Below, piece by piece: positions 56,390 through 64,000 of a stretch of 64,000 nucleotides of DNA. The position numbers and the translations under genes are program-made. The stretch's first letter is position 1. Every line of letters begins with the position of its first letter. The stretch spans positions 1,328,402 to 1,392,401 of the forward strand of contig PTEU01000002.1 of assembly GCA_004359425.1 (NCBI GenBank). Reading direction: 5' to 3'. The notes under the pieces were generated by a model. That model saw only the letters and a program-made list of their open reading frames with translations, was not told the origin of the DNA and ran no database searches. Origin of the DNA: Ideonella sp. MAG2. Lineage in GTDB: Bacteria > Pseudomonadota > Gammaproteobacteria > Burkholderiales > Burkholderiaceae_C.

Positions 56390-57157
56390 ATGCTCGTTGA
56401 CAGTTTGATTCTGGGCGCAGCGGCGCTGGGGGCCGGTGTGCTCAATGCGATGGCGGGCGGGGGCAGTTTCTTGACCTTTCCGGCGCTGGCCTTTACCGGG
56501 GTGCCGGTGATTGCCGCCAATGCCACCAGTGCGTTGGCGGTGTGCCCAGGTTACCTGGGCAGTGCCTTGGGTTTCAAGGCCGAGTTGGCCGCATTGCCGC
56601 GGGCGCGTTTGGTGCGAGAGGGCCTGGTTTGCGCCTTGGGTGGCTTGGGTGGCGCGGCGCTGCTGCTGGTGACACCAGCTAAAGTTTTTTCGGCTGTGGT
56701 GCCGTGGTTGCTGCTCTTTGCCACGCTGCTCTTCGCGCTGGGCCCCAAGTTGCTGGCGCAGCGGCAGGCGCACTTGGCCGCTGCGCAAGTCCCGTCTGGC
56801 TCGACGGGTTTGTCACGCTGGCTGGGCCTGGGCGCAGTGGCGGTGTATGGTGGCTACTTCAACGGCGGCTTGGGCATCTTGCTGATGGCGCTCTACACCG
56901 TCACGGGCGAGCGCGACATCCACACGGCAAACGCCTTGAAGAACCTCAATTCGCTGGTGTTGTCAGTGCTGTCGGTGCTGGCATTTGCCTTTGCCGGAGC
57001 CATTGCCTGGCCTCAAGCATTGGGCATGGCGGTTGTGGCGACAGCCGGAGGTTACATTGGCGCACGCTGGGCTAAGCGCATGGCCATTGGGCAGGTGAGG
57101 GCCGTCGTCATCGCCACGGGGTTGATCATGTCATTGGTGTTTTTCTGGAGGATGTGA
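56390..57157 (+). CDS. TauE/SafE-family sulfite exporter-like permease
   Basis: 'GVLNAMAGGGSFLTFPAL', 'GGYFNGGLGILLMALYTVTG'. Confidence 0.88.
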   Translation: MLVDSLILGAAALGAGVLNAMAGGGSFLTFPALAFTGVPVIAANATSALAVCPGYLGSALGFKAELAALPRARLVREGLVCALGGLGGAALLLVTPAKVFSAVVPWLLLFATLLFALGPKLLAQRQAHLAAAQVPSGSTGLSRWLGLGAVAVYGGYFNGGLGILLMALYTVTGERDIHTANALKNLNSLVLSVLSVLAFAFAGAIAWPQALGMAVVATAGGYIGARWAKRMAIGQVRAVVIATGLIMSLVFFWRM

Positions 57158-57159
57158 AC

Positions 57160-58134
57160 ATGAAGATTTGCATTTATGGAGCGGGTGCTATTGGCGGCCT
57201 CATTGGCACACGTCTCGCGGCCACCGGCCAGCATGATCTCAGCGCGGTGGCGCGCGGTGCTACTTTGGCAGCCTTGCAAACTCAGGGCTTTCGGGTGCAA
57301 TCGGCCGCTGGGCTGATCAGCGGGCCGGTGCAGGCCGAGCAAGATCCGGCGCGCTTGGGCCCGCAAGATGTGGTGGTGATCGCCGTCAAGGGTGGTGCCC
57401 TGCCCAACATCGCAATGAGCATCGCACCGCTCTTGGGGCCGGACACCGTGGTTTTGCCCGCACTCAACGGGGTGCCCTGGTGGTTTGGGGAGAGCCTGCC
57501 GGCCTTACAGGGGCTGGAGCTGCCGGCGGTGAACCCAGGAGGAACCTTGTCCGAAGCGATTGCCTTGAAGCATGTCGTGGGCTGCGTTGTGCATGCTTCG
57601 GCCTCCTGTCCAGAGCCAGGCCTGGTACACCATCGCATGGGTCAGGGTTTGATCATCGGGGAGCCCCTCGGCGGGGTCTCTGAGCGCTTGCAGGCCCTTG
57701 CGGCGGCGCTGCGAGGTGCCGGTTTTGAGGTGACCGAATCCCCGCGCATCCAACAAGACGTTTGGTACAAGCTCTGGGGCAATATGACCATGAATCCGAT
57801 CTCTGCGCTGACGGGAGCCACCTGCGACCAAGTCTTGGCCGACCCGCTGCTGCGAGAGTTTTGCAGCGCCGCCATGCGTGAGGCCGCAGTCATTGGCGAG
57901 CGCTTGGGATGCCCGATTGCCCAGTCCCCGGAGGATCGGCATGCGGTGACGCAAAAACTCGGTGCCTTCAAAACCTCCATGCTGCAAGACGTGGAAGCGG
58001 GGCGCAGCATCGAACTGGACGCTATCGTTACCTCAGTGCAGCAAATTGGGCAGGTGTTGGCCGTGCCCACGCCCTTCATCAATGCCTTGCTGGGCATGAC
58101 CCGGGTGTTTGCGCGGCAGCGGGGGCTCTACTGA
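57160..58134 (+). CDS. 2-dehydropantoate 2-reductase-like
   Basis: 'KICIYGAGAIGGLIGTRLAATG', 'VWYKLWGNMTMNPISALTGAT'. Confidence 0.88.
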   Translation: MKICIYGAGAIGGLIGTRLAATGQHDLSAVARGATLAALQTQGFRVQSAAGLISGPVQAEQDPARLGPQDVVVIAVKGGALPNIAMSIAPLLGPDTVVLPALNGVPWWFGESLPALQGLELPAVNPGGTLSEAIALKHVVGCVVHASASCPEPGLVHHRMGQGLIIGEPLGGVSERLQALAAALRGAGFEVTESPRIQQDVWYKLWGNMTMNPISALTGATCDQVLADPLLREFCSAAMREAAVIGERLGCPIAQSPEDRHAVTQKLGAFKTSMLQDVEAGRSIELDAIVTSVQQIGQVLAVPTPFINALLGMTRVFARQRGLY

Positions 58135-58252
58135 AGCCTGAGTACCGATTTGCGCTTGCAGGTGTCCGACGCCTTGGCACAGGAGGCTGCCTGACCTCGA
58201 CCGAGGTGCTTGACCTCGAATGATGGCCAGAGGGGCGGTGCTATCATCGCCC

Positions 58253-58468
58253 GCGTTGGTGCCTGGCCTGCCCACTCGGGGCGGCTGGGGTAAACGGGAA
58301 TCAGGAGGGTGCGTCTCAGCGAGACAAGCCTCACCTGAGCTGCCCCCGCAACGGTAAGCGGACGGAGCTGTTCTTTCAGCCCCCGCTCGTGCACACAGTC
58401 ACTGGAGCCTTTGGGCTTTGGGAAGACAGCACGGGTCGCCTCCGCCAGCCCGGATACCGGCCAACAGG
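58253..58468 (+). promoter_or_regulatory. Cobalamin riboswitch upstream of btuB
   Basis: 'GGGAATCAGGAGGGTGCG..CTGCCCCCGCAACGGTAAGCGG..AGCCCGGATACCGGCC' matches the B12-box/core pattern. Confidence 0.93.
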
Positions 58469-58500
58469 GTGGCCCAGCTTGTCTCAAGCCGGGCCGTTGA

Positions 58501-58535
58501 CAGGCGCTTGCGGGGAAGCTTGCGCCTGGGTTTTG
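58501..58535 (+). promoter_or_regulatory. Putative riboswitch expression-platform hairpin/terminator
   Basis: CAGGCGC (58501-58507) ... GCGCCTG (58522-58528) then GGTTTTG, just before the btuB start. Confidence 0.5.
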
Positions 58536-58552
58536 TCCTGTCTGGTTTCCCC

Positions 58553-60484
58553 ATGTTGTCTTCTTCCTTGCGTCTGGCACGCCCGTACTTGGCTGCGCGC
58601 GTGGCGCTGCCATGCGCCCGAGTGTCTGCTCTGTCTGTGTTGGCCGTGGCCGTGTCATTGGCCACAGCCACCGCCGCCCAAGCCCAATCGACCACGAATC
58701 AACTCGACCAAGTGGTGGTCACCGCCACCCGCATGCCCCAGCGTCTGGGTGATGTGTTGGCCGATGTCACTGTCATCACCCGCGCCGAGATTGAGCGCCA
58801 AGCCTTTGGTGGCTTGGCGGATCTGCTGGTCAACGCCGGCTGTGTGGAGGTCTCTCGCACCGGCGGCCCCACCAGCACCACGTCGCTGTTTTTGCGCGGG
58901 GCGGAGAACCGCCACACGGTGTTGCTGGTGGACGGCGTGCGCGTGGACAGCCAAGCCACCGGCGGCGCGGCTTGGAACACCATTCCGCTCGCGCAGATTG
59001 AGCGCGTTGAAGTGCTCAAAGGCCCGGCCAGCGCGGTCTATGGCTCTGACGCCATTGGCGGCGTGATCCAGGTCTTCACCCGCCGCAGCGACGGCCCTTT
59101 GATGGCCGACTTAGGGCTAGCCGCAGGCTCCCAAGGCACCGTCAAGCTGGAGGCCGCAGTGCGCGGTGGCAACAAGAGCTTTGACCATGCCGCCAGCGTG
59201 AGCGTGGAGCGCAGCAATGGCTTCAATGCCACCAACGAGAAGAGCCAGTTCTCCTACGTGCCGGATCGCGACGGCTATCGCCGCGCTAACGGCAGCCTGC
59301 GCTTGGGCGCGGAGGTCAGCAGCGGCCACCGCCTCTCGCTGGTGGCCCTGAAGAACCGCACCGACAGCCAGTACGACGGCTCGCGCAGCAAGCCCTTGGT
59401 GGACGACCATGCCATCACCAACACCACGGCGGCTCGCCTGGCTTGGGATGCGCAATGGAGCCGCGAGTTGCGAACCGAGTTGAGCTTGGGCGAGGGCCGC
59501 GACGCCTATGAGACCAGCCCCTCGGTCTATCAAACCGAAACTCGCATTCGCAGCCTCGCCTTGAACGGCAGCTACCAGCTGGGCGGTGGACACCAAGTGA
59601 ACGGCTTGGTGGAGCACCGTGAGAACCGCCTGGACAACGCTGGTCTGCGTGGCGGCCCCAGCAGCAGTGGCACCCAAACGGGCGTGGCCTTGGGCCACCT
59701 TGCACGCTGGACACCCGCGCTGCAAACCCAGTTGCATGTGCGGGCAGATGACGACTCTGAGTTTGGCGTGGCCAACACCGGCACGGCCGCCTTGGGCTAT
59801 GCGCTGACCCCCAGCCTGCGCCTCATGGGCTCGGTGGGCACCGCATTCAGGGCACCCACGCTGTACCAGCGTGGTTCGGTCTATGGGCCGGACCTCAGCA
59901 AACCTGGTGTCAGCGCACTGAAGCCCGAGCGTGGCCAGAACTTGGAGCTGGCCTTGCGCTACAGCCAAGAGGCCCTGAGCCTTAGCGCCACAGCCTATCG
60001 CAACCGCATCAGCGACTTGATCGTCTTTGGCCAAGCCGGTGCGTGCAGCAGCGAGTTTGGTTGCTACGAGAACGTGGCCCGTGCTCGCTTGCAAGGCCTG
60101 CACGTCGAAGCCCAATACGGCCTGGGCGACTGGTTGCTGAGCGGCAGTGTGGATGCGCAATCTCCCAAGGATGTGGACAGCGGCAAGCTGCTGGCCCGCC
60201 GCAGCAAGCTCTTTGGCACGCTGCGTGCGCAGACCAAGCTCGGTGCCCTCACCCTGGGTGGTGGCGTGCAGGCCTCAGGCCAGCGCTATGACAACGCCAG
60301 CAACACCACGCCCTTGGGCGGCTACGCCATCGTCAACCTGGACGCGCAATATGCGCTGCAGCGCGACCTGAAGCTGAGCCTGAACCTGGACAATGCCTTT
60401 AACCGCGTTTATCAGGTGGCCAATGGCTACAACCCGGCACCACGCTCGGTGATGCTGGGCCTGCGCTGGACACCGTCCTTGTAA
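58553..60484 (+). CDS. btuB: TonB-dependent cobalamin receptor BtuB
   Basis: TonB/plug 'LDQVVVTATRMPQRLGDVLADVTVITRAEI', 'VEVLKGPASAVYGSDAIGGVIQVFT'; riboswitch upstream. Confidence 0.9.
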   Translation: MLSSSLRLARPYLAARVALPCARVSALSVLAVAVSLATATAAQAQSTTNQLDQVVVTATRMPQRLGDVLADVTVITRAEIERQAFGGLADLLVNAGCVEVSRTGGPTSTTSLFLRGAENRHTVLLVDGVRVDSQATGGAAWNTIPLAQIERVEVLKGPASAVYGSDAIGGVIQVFTRRSDGPLMADLGLAAGSQGTVKLEAAVRGGNKSFDHAASVSVERSNGFNATNEKSQFSYVPDRDGYRRANGSLRLGAEVSSGHRLSLVALKNRTDSQYDGSRSKPLVDDHAITNTTAARLAWDAQWSRELRTELSLGEGRDAYETSPSVYQTETRIRSLALNGSYQLGGGHQVNGLVEHRENRLDNAGLRGGPSSSGTQTGVALGHLARWTPALQTQLHVRADDDSEFGVANTGTAALGYALTPSLRLMGSVGTAFRAPTLYQRGSVYGPDLSKPGVSALKPERGQNLELALRYSQEALSLSATAYRNRISDLIVFGQAGACSSEFGCYENVARARLQGLHVEAQYGLGDWLLSGSVDAQSPKDVDSGKLLARRSKLFGTLRAQTKLGALTLGGGVQASGQRYDNASNTTPLGGYAIVNLDAQYALQRDLKLSLNLDNAFNRVYQVANGYNPAPRSVMLGLRWTPSL

Positions 60485-60500
60485 TCGCCGCGCCCCTCCC

Positions 60501-61511
60501 ATGCACGCCAGCCCCCTGCGCCACGCCCTCACGCTGCTCAGCTTGAGCGGCGTGCTGCTGGTGGCTTTGGTGGTGTCGCTGGCCACGGGCAGTGTGGAGC
60601 TGCCGCTGGCGCACATACCGGGCTGGTTATGGCAGCCGGATGGCAGCATGCAGGCCGATGTGCTGCACCGCTTGCGCCTGCCGCGTGCAGGCGCTGCCAT
60701 GGCCACGGGGGCCTTGCTGGCTTTGGCGGGGGCTTTGATGCAGGTCTTGCTGCGCAACCCCTTGGCGGACCCTTATGTCTTGGGGCTCTCTGGCGGTGCC
60801 GCCTTGGGCGCACTCAGCGCCCTGGCCGTGGGGGCCAGCGTGCTGGTGGTGCATCTGGGCGCGTTTGCCGGGGCCTTGGTGGTCATCGTCACGGTGTTTG
60901 GTTTGGCCCACCATGACCTGGGTCGGCTGGAGACCATCAGCAGCCAAGACCCGTCACCCCGCCTGCTGCTGACCGGGGTGATGATGTCCTCGCTGGCCAT
61001 GGCCGGCGTGAGCCTGCTGCTGAGCTTGGCACCGAATGAGCGCCTGCGCGGCATGTTGTTCTGGATGATGGGCGATCTCTCTGGCGCCGATGTGCCCCTG
61101 TGGGTGCTGCTGGCCCCCCTGGCGCTGGTGCTCTTGCTGTGGCCCTTTGGCCGTGAGCTGAACCTCTTGCTGCGTGGCCCTGGCCCCGCCCAGATGTTGG
61201 GCGTGCCGGTGCGCCGCTTGCGCATCCTCATCTACGTGGTGGCCTCGGCGGCGGCTGCACTGGCCGTGGCCACGGCAGGCAGCATCGGCTTTGTGGGCCT
61301 GGTGGTGCCGCACGCCTTGCGCCTGGTCTTGGGCAACGACCAGCGCTTGCTGCTGCCGGCAAGCGCCCTGGTCGGCGCGGCGTTCTTGCTGCTGGCCGAC
61401 ACCCTGGCGCGCACCGTGGCCGCCCCCCTGCAATTGCCGGTGGGCGTGATCACGGCCTTGGTGGGCGCGCCTGTATTCATCGCCTTGCTGCGCAAAGGGG
61501 CCAGCCGATGA
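60501..61511 (+). CDS. btuC: FecCD-type ABC permease, probably BtuC
   Basis: 'RLRLPRAGAAMATGALLALAGALMQVLLRNPLADPYVLGLSGGAALGA'. Confidence 0.88.
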   Translation: MHASPLRHALTLLSLSGVLLVALVVSLATGSVELPLAHIPGWLWQPDGSMQADVLHRLRLPRAGAAMATGALLALAGALMQVLLRNPLADPYVLGLSGGAALGALSALAVGASVLVVHLGAFAGALVVIVTVFGLAHHDLGRLETISSQDPSPRLLLTGVMMSSLAMAGVSLLLSLAPNERLRGMLFWMMGDLSGADVPLWVLLAPLALVLLLWPFGRELNLLLRGPGPAQMLGVPVRRLRILIYVVASAAAALAVATAGSIGFVGLVVPHALRLVLGNDQRLLLPASALVGAAFLLLADTLARTVAAPLQLPVGVITALVGAPVFIALLRKGASR

Positions 61512-62302
61512 GCGAGCCGCTGCTGCAGGTCCATCAACTGTCGGTGGCCGTGCCGCTAGGTGCCGGCCTGCGCCCGCAGCGCGTCCTCGTCCAAGGCCTG
61601 AGCTTTAGCGCCGAGCCCGGCCAGTTCTGGTGCCTGCTGGGGCCCAATGGTGCGGGCAAGACGCAGTTGCTGCACACCCTGGCCGGTGCGCGCCCGTCCA
61701 CTGCCGGTGAGGTTCACCTGGGCGGCAAGCCTTTGGCGGACTGGCCCTTGGTGGAGCAAGCCTGTTGGCGGGGCTTGGTGCCCCAATCCGTGCACGACGC
61801 CTTCAGTGCCACGGTGCTCGAGGTGGTCTTGCAAGGGCGGCACCCGCATTTGTCACGCTGGCAGTGGGAGGGCGTCTCTGCACATGCGCTGGCCATGGCG
61901 GCGCTGGAGCGTGTGGGCCTGGGCAGCTTGGCCGACCGCGATGTGACCACGCTGTCTGGCGGCGAGCGCCAGCGCGTGGCCTTGGCCACCGTGCTGACCC
62001 AAGACCCGCCTCTGCTGCTGTTGGACGAACCCTTGGCCCATCTAGACCTAACCCAGCAGCAGCGCATGCTCCGCCTGCTGGCCCAAGAGGTGCGCGAACG
62101 CCAGCGCTGCGTGCTGATGTCCGTACACGACCTGAGTTTGGCTCAGCGCGTTGCCACCCACGCGCTGTTGATCATGGCTGGAGGCCGGGTGCTTGCTGGG
62201 CCTGTCGACGAGGTCATGACCCAGGCCCAACTCAGCGTGGCTTTTGGCCACCCCATCACCTTGTTGGAGACCCAGGGTCAGCGGTGGTGGCTCCCCGCCT
62301 GA
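61508..62302 (+). CDS. btuD: ABC ATP-binding protein, probably BtuD
   Basis: Walker A 'LLGPNGAGKTQLLHTLAG', signature 'LSGGERQRVALA', Walker B 'LLLLDEPLAHLD'. Confidence 0.9.
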   Translation: MSEPLLQVHQLSVAVPLGAGLRPQRVLVQGLSFSAEPGQFWCLLGPNGAGKTQLLHTLAGARPSTAGEVHLGGKPLADWPLVEQACWRGLVPQSVHDAFSATVLEVVLQGRHPHLSRWQWEGVSAHALAMAALERVGLGSLADRDVTTLSGGERQRVALATVLTQDPPLLLLDEPLAHLDLTQQQRMLRLLAQEVRERQRCVLMSVHDLSLAQRVATHALLIMAGGRVLAGPVDEVMTQAQLSVAFGHPITLLETQGQRWWLPA

Positions 62303-62321
62303 GCCACCCATGGTCATATGC

Positions 62322-63008
62322 TCACGCCGCAGCGCTGAGCATGCCGCTTGTTGCATGGGTGGTCCATGATGCAGCGGCTTGGGCATAGAGTTGCTGGGCG
62401 AGGCTGGCGATGGCGGACTTGCCGCTACGCTCCGTGTCATTGGCCGCGGGCTCATCGCCAAAATAGGCGCGGCCCAGGCCAGACACCTCCAGTGGTGTGG
62501 GCATGCTCTCTTCATCCATACCGAACTGCGGCATCACTTGGGTAGCGTCCACCTCTAGCGGCTTGTCGTTCAGGCCCATGGACTCACTGTCAGTCTTGAT
62601 CTTGTCGGTCAGAACCTTCAATTCCGACTTGCTGATCGAGCCGTCACCGTCGGTGTCCAGTTGAGCAAACATGTCGTCGGGCTCTTTTTGGCCGCCGATG
62701 GCCGGACGTGCCTCTGCAAATGCCAAGGTCGAGGCTGGGGGCTGCAACAACTGCTTCATGCCTTGGTCCAGCTCGTCGAAGGACAGGCTGCCGTCGGCGT
62801 TCCCATCCATCTTGCTGAAAATCTTCTTGCTGTCCTCAAAGCTGGCGCCGGTCTTATCGGCAACTTTCTTCAGCAAGTCATTCAGTTCGTTCTGGTCAAC
62901 GCCCTTGCTGCCGTCGGTGTCCACCTTGGCAAACATTTTCTGGGCGCGTTGACTGTTGGCGGTGGCCCAGGCATTGGTGGATCCGCCGATCCCGCTGATG
63001 GTGCTCAT
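62322..63008 (-). CDS. Protein with three EF-hand loops
   Basis: Loops DTDGSKGVDQNE, DGNADGSLSFDE, DTDGDGSISKSE; no evident signal peptide. Confidence 0.88.
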   Translation of the reverse strand: MSTISGIGGSTNAWATANSQRAQKMFAKVDTDGSKGVDQNELNDLLKKVADKTGASFEDSKKIFSKMDGNADGSLSFDELDQGMKQLLQPPASTLAFAEARPAIGGQKEPDDMFAQLDTDGDGSISKSELKVLTDKIKTDSESMGLNDKPLEVDATQVMPQFGMDEESMPTPLEVSGLGRAYFGDEPAANDTERSGKSAIASLAQQLYAQAAASWTTHATSGMLSAAA

Positions 63009-63233
63009 GGTTCATTCCTTTCAAGGAAAGTGGGAGGGTTGCCACCCGAGGCCGTGAGGTCCGAGCGACAAGTCGATTCTGGGAAGGAGGCGTATCAGCG
63101 AGTTGTCGGCTTTGTACCGAGCTTGATACAGAAGGGGGCTTCAAGCGCAGAGCAATAGGGGCGGTGCCTGCTATTTCTGCGCTTCCTTGCAAGCTGTGCA
63201 TTTCTACACTGCTGGAGGCATATGGGACGGCCG

Positions 63234-63907
63234 ATGAACTCCAAGACCTGCATATTGATGGTTGACCACGACGCACGGGCCACCGAGCAGCTTGCGGACT
63301 ACCTCGCGCGTTTCAACCTGCTGGTCCACACGGCGCAAGATGTGCCGGGCATGCGCCGCCAATTGGCCGAGCACAGCATTGATTTAGTGGTACTGGATCA
63401 TCTGCTGCCTGGCACCGAAGGCCTGGCCGTGCTGGCAGAGGTCAGGGTACGGGCTCGACTCCCCCTCATCATTCTCAGCGAACCGACCAGCATCATCGAC
63501 CGCATCATGGCCTTGGAGGGTGGGGCCGACGACTTCATAGAGAAGCCCTGCGAGCCACGCGAACTGGTAGCACGTATCCACGCCGTGCTGCGCCGCAGTG
63601 GCAGTGGCGCAGCGGCCATGAACAGCAAGACTAGCGGTGATGTGGTGTGCTTCGACGGCTGGGTCCTATATCGCGATGACCGCAAGCTGGTCTCACCCGC
63701 GGGGCAGGTGGCTCTGCTGTCTAACGCTGAATTTCGCTTGCTCAGCACTTTTTTGCAGACTCCACGCCGCTTATTCAGCCGAGACCAGCTCATGGCCCAG
63801 GCGCGTGGACGTGCCATGGACGCATTTGACCGCAGCATTGACCTGTTGATCTCTCGGCTGCGTCACAAACTGGCGCAGGACGGCGAAGATTCTTCGCTGA
63901 TCAAGAC
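63234..63907 (+). CDS. OmpR-family response regulator, cut off by adapter sequence
   Basis: Receiver 'LVVLDHLLPGTEGLAVLAEV', 'EGGADDFIEKPCEPRELVARIHAVLRR', winged-helix 'LSNAEFRLLSTFLQTPRRLFSRDQLM..DRSIDLLISRLRHKL'; coding stops at the Nextera junction. Confidence 0.88.
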
Positions 63908-63945
63908 CTGTCTCTTATACACATCTAGATGTGTATAAGAGACAG
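63908..63945. other. Nextera mate-pair junction adapter (technical sequence)
   Basis: Exact CTGTCTCTTATACACATCT + AGATGTGTATAAGAGACAG (two Tn5 mosaic ends tail to tail). Confidence 0.98.
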
Positions 63946-64000
63946 ACAGTAGGCAGTATGAGTGGTTGGCAAGTCAGTATAAGCACCAGATAAACAGGAA

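Noticed and set aside
58191-58219. TGACCTCGACCGAGGTGCTTGACCTCGA overlapping hairpins as terminator of the panE-like gene
   Set aside because: No T-run and alternative pairings are short; too weak to call
63908-63945. 38-nt perfect palindrome as a terminator or transposon end
   Set aside because: Exact match to a technical Nextera mosaic-end dimer; not a biological transposon end in this context

Overview
This window is GC-rich chromosomal sequence from a betaproteobacterium, probably Burkholderiales/Comamonadaceae judged from gene order and protein similarity. It contains several classic conserved clusters: rlmN-pilF-rodZ-ispG-hisS-yfgM-bamB-der-hfq-hflX-hflK-hflC-hisZ-purA; tRNA-Leu(CAG)-rnr; rpsB-tsf-pyrH-frr-uppS-cdsA-dxr-rseP-bamA-skp-lpxD-fabZ-lpxA-lpxB-rnhB; and a B12-riboswitch-btuB-btuC-btuD unit. 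Accessory content includes a RES/Xre toxin-antitoxin pair with a dyad operator, a SUV3-like helicase, a radical SAM protein with a CX4CX2C motif, an Lrp/indolepyruvate oxidoreductase divergent pair, an EF-hand protein, and a small surface-glycan-like locus (sulfotransferase-LicD hybrid, TagD-type cytidylyltransferase, second sulfotransferase). The strongest unexplained signal is technical. At least a dozen genes, including essential ones (bamD, pyrH, uppS, cdsA, lpxB), are missing internal or terminal segments exactly where two neighbouring syntenic genes are joined. This creates false fusions (HflC-HisZ, LpxA-LpxB, RluB-Ndk, DadA-NnrE/D). Near the right edge there is an exact Nextera mate-pair junction adapter at 63908-63945. 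Together these point to a mate-pair scaffold with collapsed gaps, so apparent novel fusions here should not be trusted. The most biologically interesting candidate is the LicD/TagD/sulfotransferase locus at about 46.95-50.1 kb. All product names rest on reading the translations by eye; no searches were run.
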